64,000 nucleotides of DNA, taken from contig NZ_CP165734.1 in NCBI RefSeq assembly GCF_041200145.1, positions 5,270,001-5,334,000 of the forward strand, in the 5' to 3' direction. The notes under the pieces were generated by a model, which had not been told where the DNA came from, did not search any database, and saw only the letters and a program-made list of their open reading frames with translations. This DNA is from Bradyrhizobium sp. LLZ17. GTDB lineage: Bacteria; Pseudomonadota; Alphaproteobacteria; Rhizobiales; Xanthobacteraceae. The position numbers and the translations under genes are program-made. Positions 1 through 8,755 of the stretch are shown one piece after another; within the stretch, counting starts at the first letter, position 1; every line of letters begins with the position of its first letter.

Positions 1-670
1 TGCCGAGAGCCGGCGCCAGCACCTCGGCGCGGATGCGCTCACCCGGGCTCTGCACATGACAGCTCGCGCAGGAGAAATTCAGCTGGCCGCGCCTTGTGTA
101 GAAATAGCGCTTGCCGTTCTCGAAGGCCTCGAGCGCGCGGGGATCATCGGGAATCCTGATGTCCATCGGCTTGCCGCGCGAGGTGAAGGCCATGTAGGCG
201 GTCAGCGAGGCCATCTCGTCCTTCACATAGGAGTAGGGCGCCTCGCCATTGGCCTCGCGGCAACGGTTGAGCGCGAGCTCCAGGGTGACGACCTTGCCTT
301 CTTTCGTGTCGAAATAGGGATAGTTCTGGCGAATGCCGATGCCGCCATTCGGGAAGCAATCGGCGTAGGTTTTGCCGTTCTTGAACGGTGTCGAAAACAT
401 CTCCTTGCCGGCATCGAGCGCGAACTCGTAGGGCGGAAACTCTTCCTTCTCCTGCCACTGCCGCTTCATGTCCTCGTTCATGGAATAAGGACCGTTGACG
501 AAATCCTCGTGCTTCACATTTGGAAATTTCCGGAAGAAGAAATTCTGGAACGCCTTTGCGTCGGCGGCAGGGTCGACCTTGTCGGCGGCGCTCACGCCCG
601 CAGAGGCGAGCGCGACCGCGACAAGGGCGGCGCTCAAGGAGCCAAATAGGAGAGTGAAGCGGGCCTTCAT
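1..670 (-). CDS. soxA: SoxA, sulfur-oxidizing cytochrome c subunit (partial, C-terminus off the left edge)
   Basis: This is the SoxA subunit of the periplasmic SoxAX cytochrome, which couples thiosulfate to the carrier cysteine of SoxY. The ATG at 670 shares one base with the soxZ stop (TGATG). It is followed by a signal peptide of about 25 residues with an Ala/Val-rich core ending near 'GVSA'. The mature part has the conserved 'YADCFPNGG' segment and, about residue 205, a heme-binding CASCH in 'NFSCASCHVQSPGERIR'. The frame stays open to base 1, so the end of the protein and any soxB lie to the left. It is the fourth gene of soxXYZA. Identification rests on motifs and on operon order. Confidence 0.95.
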   Translation of the reverse strand, partial: MKARFTLLFGSLSAALVAVALASAGVSAADKVDPAADAKAFQNFFFRKFPNVKHEDFVNGPYSMNEDMKRQWQEKEEFPPYEFALDAGKEMFSTPFKNGKTYADCFPNGGIGIRQNYPYFDTKEGKVVTLELALNRCREANGEAPYSYVKDEMASLTAYMAFTSRGKPMDIRIPDDPRALEAFENGKRYFYTRRGQLNFSCASCHVQSPGERIRAEVLAPALG

Positions 671-981
671 CACGAAATCTTCGCGGTGGTCGTGTCCGAC
701 CCACCCTTGTTGTCGGTCCAGGAGATCTTGAGATCGTCGCCCTTCTTGGCGCCCTTGAAGCTGAACTTGACGTAAGGGTCCTTGGAAACCGCGGTGCCCC
801 AATTGGCGACGAAAACGTCCTTGCCGTTACATTCGAACTTCAGCTCCTGGATGTAGTGCGCGGGGATCAACTCGCCCTTGGAATCCTTGACCAGACCGGT
901 ATCCATGGGGTGCTGGATCAGCGTCTGCACCTCGGTGATATCGCCGTTGGACGTTGCGCGGACGCGAATGGTGGATGCCAT
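670..981 (-). CDS. soxZ: SoxZ, thiosulfate oxidation carrier subunit
   Basis: SoxZ is the 103-residue partner of SoxY. The SoxYZ heterodimer carries sulfur intermediates through the periplasmic Sox cycle. The protein is all-beta, has no signal peptide, and opens 'MASTIRVRATSNGDITEVQTL' with the family segments 'IQHPMDTG', 'IPAHYIQEL' and 'PYVKFSFKG' following, which are characteristic of SoxZ. Export is expected as a complex with the Tat-targeted SoxY, as known for the family. It starts 11 bases after soxY and its stop overlaps the soxA start by one base, so the genes are translationally coupled. Confidence 0.97.
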   Translation of the reverse strand: MASTIRVRATSNGDITEVQTLIQHPMDTGLVKDSKGELIPAHYIQELKFECNGKDVFVANWGTAVSKDPYVKFSFKGAKKGDDLKISWTDNKGGSDTTTAKIS

Positions 982-992
982 CTCGGTTCTCC

Positions 993-1478
993 TTAGCCGC
1001 CACAGCCGCCGACGGTGACCTTGACCTCTTTGGTCGCGCTGTAGAGCTTGCCGTCGGCTTCCACGATTGCGACCACGTTGCTGGTCTTGGCCATCTTCAG
1101 GCGGTTGGCGACGCTCGGCACCGTGCCGTCGGGAATCCTGTAGGACGCCGCAAGTGCGTTCGGGTTTTCGGCGACGAAGAACGAGATCGAGGTCACCTTG
1201 TCGAGCGTCGTCGTCACCGAGATCGGCACCACAGCGCCATTCTCGGCGATCTCGGGCGCATCGAGCTTGACCTTGTCGGAGGGCTCGGCGGTCTTGCCGT
1301 AGAGCGCCTTGATCGCGTCGGCCTCGTTCTTGAGCTTGAACGCCTCTTCAGGATATTTGTCGTTGGCTGCGGCGTGCGCGGGCGCGAACGGCAGATTGCC
1401 GAGGCCGATCAGCGCGACCGAGGCCGCGCCCTGAAGGATCAGGCGTCGCGTCGGATGAGGGCCGGTGGGTGTGGTCAT
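993..1478 (-). CDS. soxY: SoxY, sulfur carrier protein with C-terminal GGCGG arm
   Basis: SoxY is the covalent sulfur carrier of the Sox pathway. This 161-residue protein ends in 'VTVGGCGG', the swinging arm whose cysteine binds the sulfur substrate. The N-terminus has a twin-arginine motif in 'PTRRLILQGAASV' followed by a hydrophobic stretch and an 'AHA' cleavage site near residue 36. That fits Tat export of a folded SoxYZ complex. It lies between soxX and soxZ. Length and both motifs match the family, so I see no realistic alternative. Confidence 0.97.
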   Translation of the reverse strand: MTTPTGPHPTRRLILQGAASVALIGLGNLPFAPAHAAANDKYPEEAFKLKNEADAIKALYGKTAEPSDKVKLDAPEIAENGAVVPISVTTTLDKVTSISFFVAENPNALAASYRIPDGTVPSVANRLKMAKTSNVVAIVEADGKLYSATKEVKVTVGGCGG

Positions 1479-1500
1479 CTAAACTCTCCTGGGCCCGCCG

Positions 1501-1893
1501 TTACAACGTTTGCAGGAAATCAACGATGGCGTTGATCTCCTGTTCGGTCAGAATGCGGTTGCGGCCGAACGGCGGCATCATGGTCTGCGGATTGCGCTTG
1601 GTCTCGTCGAACAGGATCGCGACCAGCTCGTTGCGATCGGGGTATTTCGCCTTGAGGCCCTTCAGCTCCGGCCCGATCGTTCCCGGCAGGTCGCCGCCCT
1701 TGATGACATGGCAGGTCAGGCAATTGCCCTTGCCGCGGTCGAACGCGAGTTTCTGGCCCTCGGCCACAGCGGACTGGGCCCATGCCGGTGCGGCGGCCAA
1801 GTTGGCGAGGGCGACCAGCGTGAGCAGCAGGGCCGGCTTGCAAGGAAAGGCGGTCAAGGCGTCGTCCTGAAGCGTTATGGGTACGGAAAACAT
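1501..1893 (-). CDS. soxX: SoxX, monoheme cytochrome c of SoxAX
   Basis: SoxX is the small cytochrome subunit of SoxAX and accepts electrons from sulfur conjugation. The 130-residue product has a signal peptide ending near 'APAWA', one heme site 'CLTCH', and a C-terminal 'MMPPFG' that supplies the methionine ligand. I prefer the ATG at 1893 over the frame's earlier ATG at 1971, because the 26 extra residues are polar and would bury the signal peptide. A small inverted repeat, GTGCT-CAAA-AGCAC at 1895-1908, lies just upstream. It is the first gene of soxXYZA and is divergent from the methyltransferase at 2091, so their promoters must lie in 1894-2090. Confidence 0.93.
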   Translation of the reverse strand: MFSVPITLQDDALTAFPCKPALLLTLVALANLAAAPAWAQSAVAEGQKLAFDRGKGNCLTCHVIKGGDLPGTIGPELKGLKAKYPDRNELVAILFDETKRNPQTMMPPFGRNRILTEQEINAIVDFLQTL

Positions 1894-2090
1894 AGTGCTC
1901 AAAAGCACACCCGGCATGTCCTGACAATCAAGACTATGCGGGCTGCAAAATGGAGTTAATATCTTCCGCATTGCAATTGAAGGGATTATTTTGCTCAGGA
2001 TTCGGTCCGTGGGCGCGGGCCGGTGATTTTGGAGCGTTTGGGCGCTCGTTCTGTTTTCATCTTCGTTCTCCAGTTTTCAGGGGACCTCAA

Positions 2091-2762
2091 TTGGCTGATT
2101 ATGTCGTCGAATTTGGCCGGGACGGCGGTCGGGTCGAATCCGACGGCCGGCTCGATGCGCCGGCCTTTCACCGCAACCACGAGCCGCTCTGGGCGGTGCT
2201 TGAAAAGCACCTTGCCGGGAGCGCCGGCGACGCAGTCGAAGTCGGCAGCGGAACCGGCCAGCACGTGGTCTATTTCGCCCGCCATACGCCCGATCTCGTC
2301 TGGTGGCCCAGCGACCTCAACCAGCGGCACGTCAAGAGCATCGAGGCGTGGCGGGTGCATTCCGGCCTGCAAAACATCCGCACGCCGCTGCGGATTGATC
2401 TGTCCGATCCCGACTGGTGCCCGGAGATGAACAGCGGGCAGGGACCGAAGAGCCTCGCGGCCGTGTTCTGCGCCAACGTCATCCACATCGCGCCCTGGGC
2501 CGTGGCCGAGGGCCTGTTCGCCGGCGCCGGCCGTTACTTGCGCCCCGACGGCAAGCTGTTTCTTTACGGCCCGTTCAAGCGCGACGGCAAGCACACCACG
2601 CTCAGCAACGCGGTGTTCGACACCTCTTTGCGCGACGGCAATCCCGATTGGGGCGTGCGCGATCTCAGCGACGTCGAGAAGCTGGCGCGAGGCGTCGGCC
2701 TCAACCTGATCGAAGCGACAGACATGCCCGCGAACAATCTGACGCTGGTGTTCGGGCGCTAA
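2091..2762 (+). CDS. DUF938 family SAM-dependent methyltransferase
   Basis: This 223-residue cytosolic protein belongs to the DUF938 methyltransferases. The SAM-binding motif is 'AVEVGSGTGQHVVYFA' at about residues 44-59, followed by 'WWPSDLNQRHVKSIEAW'. The central 'ANVIHIAPW' and 'GRYLRPDGKLFLYGPF' are signature segments of the family. I chose the TTG at 2091 because GGGGAC lies about 8 bases upstream and homologues begin near there. The in-frame ATG at 1950 would add a poor-looking extension. It is divergent from the sox genes. The substrate is unknown. Confidence 0.85.
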   Translation: MADYVVEFGRDGGRVESDGRLDAPAFHRNHEPLWAVLEKHLAGSAGDAVEVGSGTGQHVVYFARHTPDLVWWPSDLNQRHVKSIEAWRVHSGLQNIRTPLRIDLSDPDWCPEMNSGQGPKSLAAVFCANVIHIAPWAVAEGLFAGAGRYLRPDGKLFLYGPFKRDGKHTTLSNAVFDTSLRDGNPDWGVRDLSDVEKLARGVGLNLIEATDMPANNLTLVFGR

Positions 2763-2781
2763 GCCACGAAGGCAGTGATCT

Positions 2782-2927
2782 CCCTCCCCCGCCTGCGGGG
2801 GAGGGCTGGGGAGAGGGTGTCTCAACAACGGGACATCCCCTAGAGGAGAAAACCCTCACCCGCCGCGCGCGGGACGATGCTTCGCATCGCCCGGGGCGCG
2901 TCGACCTCTCCCGCAAGCGGGAGAGGT
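2782..2927. repeat. Intergenic palindromic repeat, family A (copy 1)
   Basis: The element opens with a CCCCCGCCTGCGGGGG hairpin and closes with CTCTCCCGCAAGCGGGAGAG. In between is the conserved core 'GATGCTTCGCATC'. Near-identical copies occur at 14159-14299, 16808-16953 and 25380-25552. It fills the gap between two converging genes and could act as a bidirectional terminator. Confidence 0.85.
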
Positions 2928-2963
2928 AAGCGGCGCCCGCGGCCTGCACTTTTCGAGACGCCG

Positions 2964-5033
2964 TCACGCCTCGCCATCGCGCCACCCGATCTTGTCCTTC
3001 AAAAACTGAAATCCAAGCACCTCGAAGCCGGCGCGTTCCTTGTTGTCCTTGCCGTAGCCGTGGCCGCCTGCTCCCGGCTCGTAGAAATAAGCCTCGTAGC
3101 CCATCGCCTGGAGCTTTGCCGCCATCTTGCGCGCGTGGCCGGGATGGACACGGTCGTCGCGCCGCGTGGTGGCGATCAGGATCGGCGGATAGGGCTGTCC
3201 GGGCTTTGCATTGTGATAGGCGGAGTAGGTCTTCAGCCAGTCCCACTGCTCGGGCTTGTCGGGATCGCCATATTCCGCGATCCAGCTCGCGCCGGCGAGC
3301 AGCCTGGTGTAGCGGCGCATGTCGATCAGCGGGATCGTGCAGAACAGCGCGCCGAAGCGCTCGGGGTAGCGCACCAGCATGTTGGTGATGAGAATGCCGC
3401 CGTTCGATCCGCCCTGCGCCGCGATGCGTTTCGCTTTGGTGACGCCGCGGCGCACGAGATCGGCGGCGACCGCCGCGAAATCATCGTGCGACAATGTCTT
3501 GCCGGCGAGCCGGCCGGCATCGTGCCAGCGCGTGCCGAACTCGCCGCCGCCGCGCAAATTCGCCTGCACGACGGTGCCGCCGCGCTCCAGCCACAGCTTG
3601 CCGAGAGCGGAGTTGTAATAGGGCTTCACCGCGAGTCCGAAGCCGCCATAGGCGGTCATATAAACCGGCGCATCGCCGGTCTCCTCAGCGGGACCGGTCT
3701 GCACATAGGGAATGCGCTCGCCGTCGGTCGAAATGGCCTCGTGCTGCGTCACCACGAGGCCCTCGGGATTGAACGTCTTCGGCGCCTGTTTCAGCACGGT
3801 CGGGCTTTCGACGCCGCGCTCGATCAGCAGCAGCGACGCCGGCGTCAGCGGGTCCTGCACATTGGCAAGCAGATCGCCATTGCTCTCGGATTCGTGGTGA
3901 TCGAGGCTCCAGACGTCGACCACGCCAATGTCGGGCAGTCCTTGCAGCCGCTGCCGGTTCCAGCCTGCTGCCGACGGCGTGCAGATCTCGAACACCGGCC
4001 GCAACTCGTCGAGGATGGACAGCACAAGCCTGCCGCCGCTCCAGGAAAACCCCTGTAACGCGCGCCGCGATCCCGGCTCGAACAACACGGTGAAGTCGCG
4101 GCTGCCGGCCAGGAACGCGGAGAGCGAAATGCCGAGCATCGCGTCGGCGGCGTAAGTGTGTCCCGCGACCGACCAGGTCTCGCGCGGCTTGATCGACAGC
4201 CAGTCCTGGTGCGCTTGCATCCAGATGTTGCTGGGCAGGTCGAGTTTTGCGATTGCGCCGGCTGTGGTGCCAATCGAGGAGCGAAAATTGAAGAAGTCGG
4301 ATTGGTCGATGAACCAGATACGCTGTGCCGGCACGGTGTCGTCGACGTTGCTATAAACTCGCATATGGTCGGGCGTCGTCTCGAACACCACTGGCGCCTG
4401 GTCGACGCTGCTCCCGCGCCGCCACAGCCGCACCGTCCTCGCGTAGCCCGATGTCGTGGCCATGCCCTCGCCAAGCGCGCTGGAGAGCAGCAGCGTGTCG
4501 GCGTCGACCCAATCGACGCTGCTCTTGGCTTCCGCCAGAAAGAAGCCATCAGCCACGAAGCTCTTCGTCTCGACCTCGAATTCGCGCAACGTGACGGCAT
4601 CGCTCCCGCCGCGCGACAGGCTCAAAATGACTCGAGAGCTTCGGGGTCGCGCGGCCACGCCGCCAAAGAGCCAGTCCTCGCCCTCACTCGCGGCGAGTTG
4701 GTCGATGTCGAGCAGGATCTCCCAGGACGGTTCAGGCTTGCGAAACTCTGCAAGCGTGGTGCGCCGCCACAGCCCGCGTGGATGGCCGGCGTCCTTCCAA
4801 AGATTATGGAGCCAGCCGCCGCGACGCCGCACATAGGGAATGTTGTCGGGACGATCGTAGATCGCGGCGAGCGCGTCGCGGTCGCGCTCGAATGCTGCGC
4901 CACCGAATGCTTGCAGCGTCAGACGGTTCTGCCGCTCGACGAAATCCAGCGCCGGTGCGCCTTCGATCTCCTCAAGCCAGAGCCAGGGATCGTCGTCGGG
5001 CTTGTCAAGCGTAGGCTTGTCGTCGATGGACAT
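2964..5033 (-). CDS. Prolyl oligopeptidase family serine peptidase (S9)
   Basis: This is a 689-residue prolyl-oligopeptidase-type enzyme, expected to cut short proline-containing peptides. An N-terminal beta-propeller region begins 'DDPWLWLEEIEGAPALDFV'. The C-terminal alpha/beta-hydrolase domain has the nucleophile in 'GGSNGG' (about residue 542), the Asp in 'RRDDRVHPGH' (about 627) and the His in 'GAGGHGYG' (about 657). The ATG at 5033 is preferred because the family begins just before the DDPWLWLE segment. The frame's earlier ATG at 5144 gives an unrelated leader. No signal peptide is seen, so it is probably cytosolic. Confidence 0.93.
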   Translation of the reverse strand: MSIDDKPTLDKPDDDPWLWLEEIEGAPALDFVERQNRLTLQAFGGAAFERDRDALAAIYDRPDNIPYVRRRGGWLHNLWKDAGHPRGLWRRTTLAEFRKPEPSWEILLDIDQLAASEGEDWLFGGVAARPRSSRVILSLSRGGSDAVTLREFEVETKSFVADGFFLAEAKSSVDWVDADTLLLSSALGEGMATTSGYARTVRLWRRGSSVDQAPVVFETTPDHMRVYSNVDDTVPAQRIWFIDQSDFFNFRSSIGTTAGAIAKLDLPSNIWMQAHQDWLSIKPRETWSVAGHTYAADAMLGISLSAFLAGSRDFTVLFEPGSRRALQGFSWSGGRLVLSILDELRPVFEICTPSAAGWNRQRLQGLPDIGVVDVWSLDHHESESNGDLLANVQDPLTPASLLLIERGVESPTVLKQAPKTFNPEGLVVTQHEAISTDGERIPYVQTGPAEETGDAPVYMTAYGGFGLAVKPYYNSALGKLWLERGGTVVQANLRGGGEFGTRWHDAGRLAGKTLSHDDFAAVAADLVRRGVTKAKRIAAQGGSNGGILITNMLVRYPERFGALFCTIPLIDMRRYTRLLAGASWIAEYGDPDKPEQWDWLKTYSAYHNAKPGQPYPPILIATTRRDDRVHPGHARKMAAKLQAMGYEAYFYEPGAGGHGYGKDNKERAGFEVLGFQFLKDKIGWRDGEA

Positions 5034-5224
5034 GATCGAAACTCCGAAACGTCGCGGCGGATAGGATTTGATCGAGCGCAAGCCGTCAAGACCGCGGCCC
5101 GGTATCATCGGTCCGATTGCGTCAGAGGCATGGCCTGCGCCCATTTGCGCCGGTTGCTCACCCTTCCACGCCTCTCCATAGTGCCGGGAATCAACGAGCC
5201 CCTTGAAGGCCCTTTGGGGCGGAA

Positions 5225-6478
5225 ATGCCGATGATCGACCTGACCTCAGCCGACGAAATCGCCGACGACGCCCGCGTGCGCACCAATGTGGTGCGCCTTG
5301 CCGCGGCCCAGGCGCTGACCGGCGCCAATTCGGCGGTGATCTTTGCCACCGGCTCGATCGTCGGCGCCACGCTCGCGCCCGACATGTCGTTCGCGACCGT
5401 GCCGATCTCGATGTATGTGGTGGGGTTGGCCGCCGGCACGCTGCCGACCGGTGCGATCTCGCGCCGGTTCGGCCGCCGCGTGGCTTTTATCGTCGGCACC
5501 GGCTGCGGCGTCCTCACCGGCGTGCTCGGCTCGTTCGCGATCCTGCATGCCTCGTTCGCGCTGTTTTGTGTCGCGACCTTCCTCGGCGGCCTCTACGGCG
5601 CCGTCGCGCAGTCCTATCGCTTCGCCGCCGCCGACGGTGCCAGCGCCGCCTACCGGCCGAAGGCGGTGTCGTGGGTGATGGCGGGCGGCGTGTTCGCCGG
5701 CGTGCTCGGTCCGCAGCTCGTGCAGTGGACCATGGATGTCTGGTCGCCTTATCTGTTCGCCTTCAGCTTCCTGGTTCAGGCCGCGGTCGCGCTGGTGGCG
5801 ATGGGCATCGTCGCGGGCGTCGACATGCCGAAGCCTGCGCCCGCGGATCTCCGCGGCGGGAGGCCGCTGCTGACGATCGTCCGCCAGCCGCGCTTCATCG
5901 CGGCCGCGCTGTGCGGCGTCATCGCTTATCCCATGATGAATCTGGTGATGACGTCGGCGCCGCTCGCCATGAAGATGTGCGGCCTCAGCGTCAGCGATTC
6001 CAATTTCGGCATTCAATGGCACATCGTCGCGATGTACGGCCCGAGCTTCTTCACGGGCGCGCTGATCGCCCGTTTCGGCGCACAGAGGATCGTCGCCGCG
6101 GGCCTGCTGCTCGAAGCAAGCGCTGCCACGATCGGTCTTTCCGGCATCACCGCGATGCATTTCTGGGCGACGCTGATCGTGCTCGGTGTGGGCTGGAACT
6201 TCGCCTTTATCGGCGCCTCCGCGCTGGTGCTGGAGACGCACCGGCCGCAGGAGCGCAACAAGGTGCAGGCCTTCAACGATTTCCTGGTGTTCGGGATGAT
6301 GGCGATCGGCTCGTTCTCGTCGGGGCAGTTGCTGGCAAATTACGGCTGGTCGGCCGTGAACATGGTGGTGTTCCCGCCGGCGGCGCTCGGCCTTGCGGTG
6401 CTCTCGTTCGCCTCCTTTGCCCGCCGCCGCAGGGCCCGGCTGAACGCGGCCATGGGTGAGTTCCCGGATGCGATCTAG
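5225..6478 (+). CDS. MFS transporter
   Basis: This 417-residue membrane protein has about twelve hydrophobic segments in two six-helix halves. The MFS loop 2-3 motif appears as 'RRFGRRVAF' at about residue 80. The second half starts after the cytoplasmic loop near 'MPKPAPADLRGGRPLL'. An ATG two codons later (5231) is equally possible. It is divergent from the peptidase at 5033. No neighbour identifies a substrate; the overall look is of a drug or organic-anion exporter. Confidence 0.87.
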   Translation: MPMIDLTSADEIADDARVRTNVVRLAAAQALTGANSAVIFATGSIVGATLAPDMSFATVPISMYVVGLAAGTLPTGAISRRFGRRVAFIVGTGCGVLTGVLGSFAILHASFALFCVATFLGGLYGAVAQSYRFAAADGASAAYRPKAVSWVMAGGVFAGVLGPQLVQWTMDVWSPYLFAFSFLVQAAVALVAMGIVAGVDMPKPAPADLRGGRPLLTIVRQPRFIAAALCGVIAYPMMNLVMTSAPLAMKMCGLSVSDSNFGIQWHIVAMYGPSFFTGALIARFGAQRIVAAGLLLEASAATIGLSGITAMHFWATLIVLGVGWNFAFIGASALVLETHRPQERNKVQAFNDFLVFGMMAIGSFSSGQLLANYGWSAVNMVVFPPAALGLAVLSFASFARRRRARLNAAMGEFPDAI

Positions 6479-6479
6479 C

Positions 6480-6525
6480 GCATGATCCGGAAAAGTGCGT
6501 AGCGGTTTTCCGAAAAGATCATGCT
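6480..6525. repeat. Short palindromic repeat, family D (copy 1)
   Basis: The arms GCATGATCCGGAAAA and TTTTCCGAAAAGATCATGC form a long imperfect hairpin directly after an MFS stop codon. Similar copies lie at 13323-13367 and 29857-29904. It may be a 3'-end stabiliser or a terminator-like structure. Confidence 0.85.
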
Positions 6526-6610
6526 CAATAGGTTGGCAGGAGGCTGTCAGCAGGGTTGATAGTTCGATCGCTGTCGAAGTGATTTTCGGATGCGAGTTAT
6601 TAGTTGATGC

Positions 6611-6675
6611 GTCATGGCCGGGCATAGGCGAGCGGAAGCGACGCCGTCCTTCAGACGGCTATGCCCGGGCATGAC
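6611..6675. repeat. Palindromic repeat, family H (copy 1)
   Basis: The outer arms GTCATGGCCGGGCATA and TATGCCCGGGCATGAC enclose a second inverted repeat (GACGCCGTCC / a matching downstream arm). A related copy lies at 56821-56880. The reading frame of the next MFS gene is open through it, but that is accidental. Confidence 0.75.
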
Positions 6676-6688
6676 GGAGTACGCGGCA

Positions 6689-7915
6689 ATGCTCGACAAC
6701 CCTCAACACCCAGCCCTCGACGAATCCTCCTTCCGCTACGAAGGCTGGCGCATCGTTGCGGTCTGCTTCCTGCTCGCGACCTTCGGCTGGGGGCTCGGCT
6801 TCTACGGCCAGAGCGTCTATGTCGCCGAGCTTCAGCGCGCGCGGGGCTGGCCGGCGTCGCTGATCTCCTCGGGCACGACGTTCTTCTATCTGTTCGGTGC
6901 GCTGCTCGTCGTCTTCGTCGGCGAGGCCGTCAGGACATATGGCCCGCGGCTCTGCCTGATCGCCGGCACGCTGGCGATGGCGGCCGCCGCGGTCGCGATC
7001 GGCGCGGTGCGCGAGCCCTGGCAGCTCTATCTCGCCAACGCGGTGCTCGCCTTCGGCTGGGCCGGCACCAGCCTGGCCATGATCACCAACACCATCAGCC
7101 TGTGGTTCGACCAGAAGCGCGGCATGGCGATCAGCCTGGCACTGAACGGCGCCAGCTTCGGCGGCATCGTCGGCGTGCCGCTGCTGGTGAGCTTGATTGG
7201 CCATATCGGCTTCGAGAACGCGATGTTGATCGTTGCCGGCGCCATGCTGGTGCTGCTCGTGCCGGTGATCCTGTTGGCGATCGGCCGTCCGCCCGAACTC
7301 CATCGCTGGCAGGCGGCGACGAAGCTGAAGCCGCAATCATCGGCGGAGATCCGTAAAGCTGCACTGCGCGACGTCGGCTTTCTCACGGTGACGATCGCCT
7401 TTGCCTTGGTGCTGTTCGCCCAGGTCGGCTTCATTGTGCACCTGATCTCGTTCCTCGATCCCATCATCGGGCGCGAGCGTGCCGCCGTCGCGGTCGCGGT
7501 GCTGACGGCGATGGCAGTCATCGGCCGGGTGCTGTTCTCGCTGGTGATCGACCGGCTCAACCAGCGCGTGGCCTCGGCGCTGTCGTTCCTGAGCCAGGCC
7601 GCGGCGCTCCTCGTCGTCATCAATTTGCACAATGACTACTTGCTGATTGCGGCCTGCGCGGTGTTCGGCTTTTCGGTCGGCAACCTCATCACGCTGCCGT
7701 CGCTGATCGTGCAGCGTGAGTTCGATTCCGCCGCGTTCGGTGTGCTGATCAGCCTCAACACCGCGATCAACCAGGTGACCTATGCATTCGGCCCGGGCGT
7801 CGTCGGCTTGCTGCGCGATGTCTCCGGCGGCTATGCGCTGCCGTTCTATCTCTGCATTGCGCTGGAGGCGGTGGCGGCGGGGTTGATCATGGTGCGTGGG
7901 AAAAAGGTTTCGTAG
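6689..7915 (+). CDS. MFS transporter, monocarboxylate/oxalate-antiporter-like
   Basis: This 408-residue protein has about twelve membrane helices. It opens 'MLDNPQHPALDESSFRYEGW' and has the half-1 features 'FDQKRGMAISLALNGASFGG' typical of the oxalate/formate-antiporter and monocarboxylate group of MFS. The frame is open back to 6614, but those codons lie inside a repeat. I therefore take the ATG at 6689, with 6671 as the alternative. It runs in the same direction as the previous MFS gene, separated by two repeats, so it is probably not tightly co-transcribed. Substrate unknown. Confidence 0.86.
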   Translation: MLDNPQHPALDESSFRYEGWRIVAVCFLLATFGWGLGFYGQSVYVAELQRARGWPASLISSGTTFFYLFGALLVVFVGEAVRTYGPRLCLIAGTLAMAAAAVAIGAVREPWQLYLANAVLAFGWAGTSLAMITNTISLWFDQKRGMAISLALNGASFGGIVGVPLLVSLIGHIGFENAMLIVAGAMLVLLVPVILLAIGRPPELHRWQAATKLKPQSSAEIRKAALRDVGFLTVTIAFALVLFAQVGFIVHLISFLDPIIGRERAAVAVAVLTAMAVIGRVLFSLVIDRLNQRVASALSFLSQAAALLVVINLHNDYLLIAACAVFGFSVGNLITLPSLIVQREFDSAAFGVLISLNTAINQVTYAFGPGVVGLLRDVSGGYALPFYLCIALEAVAAGLIMVRGKKVS

Positions 7916-8009
7916 GGTGGGCAAAGGCGCATAGCGCCGTGCCCACCATCTCACTCACCGCTGACGCTGCAAGAAATGGTGGGCACGCTGCGCTTTGCCC
8001 ACCCTACGG
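7912..8009. repeat. Palindromic repeat, family C (copy 1)
   Basis: The arms CGTAGGGTGGGCAAAG and CTTTGCCCACCCTACG are inverted, each followed by an inner GTGCCCACCAT/ATGGTGGGCAC pair. The left arm touches the TAG stop of the MFS gene. Copies lie at 35383-35475 and 62704-62799. Confidence 0.88.
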
Positions 8010-8044
8010 AAGTCATAGAGACGCGACGGCGCCCCAACACACGC

Positions 8045-8131
8045 CGTCATTGCGAGGAGCCCTTGCGACGAAGCAATCCAGGCTGTCTCCGCGGACACGA
8101 TTCTGGATTGCTTCGCTGCGCTCGTAATGAC
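8045..8131. repeat. Palindromic repeat, family B (copy 1)
   Basis: The left arm is GTCATTGCGAGGAGC…CGAAGCAATCCAG and the inverted right arm is CTGGATTGCTTCG…CTCGTAATGAC. Copies lie at 12133-12219 and 39582-39663. It sits between two converging genes. Confidence 0.88.
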
Positions 8132-8150
8132 GCGGGGAGACAGCGGAGCC

Positions 8151-8645
8151 TCACACTTCCCGCTGTCGCAGCAGCTCCTCCACGTCCAGCCGCTTGGTGA
8201 TCATCGCAAGCTTGCCGTCCGGCCCGAACGGCCACTGCTCCTTCGGCCGGTCCCGATACAGCTCCACGCCGTTCTGGTCCGGATCGCGCAGATACAGCGC
8301 TTCGGACACGCCGTGGTCGCTCGCCCCGTCCAGCGCGATGCCGGCCGAGAGCACGCGATGCAGCGCGTCCGCGAGCGCAGGGCGGGTCGGATAGAGGATC
8401 GCGGTGTGATAGAGCCCGGTCGTGCCCGGCGGCGGCGGCGAGCCGCCCTTGCTCTCCCAGGTGTTGAGCCCGATGTGGTGATGATAACCGCCTGCAGAGA
8501 TGAAGGCCGCGCCGGAGCCCATCCGCTGCATCAGCTCGAAGCCGAGCACGCCGCAATAGAAGCCGAGCGCACGATCGAGATCGGCGACCTTGAGGTGGAC
8601 GTGACCGATCCTGGTGCCGGGATTCACGGGTGGATTCTGGGACAT
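8151..8645 (-). CDS. VOC family protein (glyoxalase / ring-cleavage dioxygenase fold)
   Basis: This 164-residue protein has a single vicinal-oxygen-chelate module pair. Likely metal ligands are His in 'IGHVHLKVADLDRAL' (about residue 15), His in 'GLYHTAILYP' (about 91), and Glu in 'NGVELYRDRP' (about 137). 'GGYHHHIGLNTWESKG' is typical of the CatE-like catechol-2,3-dioxygenase group. The reaction is not determined: it could be an extradiol dioxygenase or another VOC lyase. The ATG at 8645 is preferred because the fold starts right after it. Confidence 0.85.
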   Translation of the reverse strand: MSQNPPVNPGTRIGHVHLKVADLDRALGFYCGVLGFELMQRMGSGAAFISAGGYHHHIGLNTWESKGGSPPPPGTTGLYHTAILYPTRPALADALHRVLSAGIALDGASDHGVSEALYLRDPDQNGVELYRDRPKEQWPFGPDGKLAMITKRLDVEELLRQREV

Positions 8646-8755
8646 GTGGCTGCTCCATTGATCAACTCCAGATAGGGCGAACCCCGGGGCGGCGCTACAG
8701 GCCAATCCCGAAACCCAGTGTTTCCTAATCCGAAACTGCGCATCGGGTCAGGCCA

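Noticed and set aside
2148..2163. T-loop-like GGTCGAATCC considered as part of a tRNA
   Set aside because: It lies in the methyltransferase coding frame and no acceptor or anticodon stem can be built around it. No tRNA was found elsewhere.
2782..2927. Repeated palindromes considered as CRISPR repeats
   Set aside because: Copies are kilobases apart, not in tandem, with no spacer pattern and no cas genes.
2877..4058. Open frame of 393 codons opposite the prolyl oligopeptidase
   Set aside because: It starts inside a palindromic repeat and shows no domain. The peptidase frame has a complete catalytic triad.
6614..6688. Upstream extension of the second MFS gene
   Set aside because: The extra 25 codons are the translation of repeat H and are unlikely to be used.
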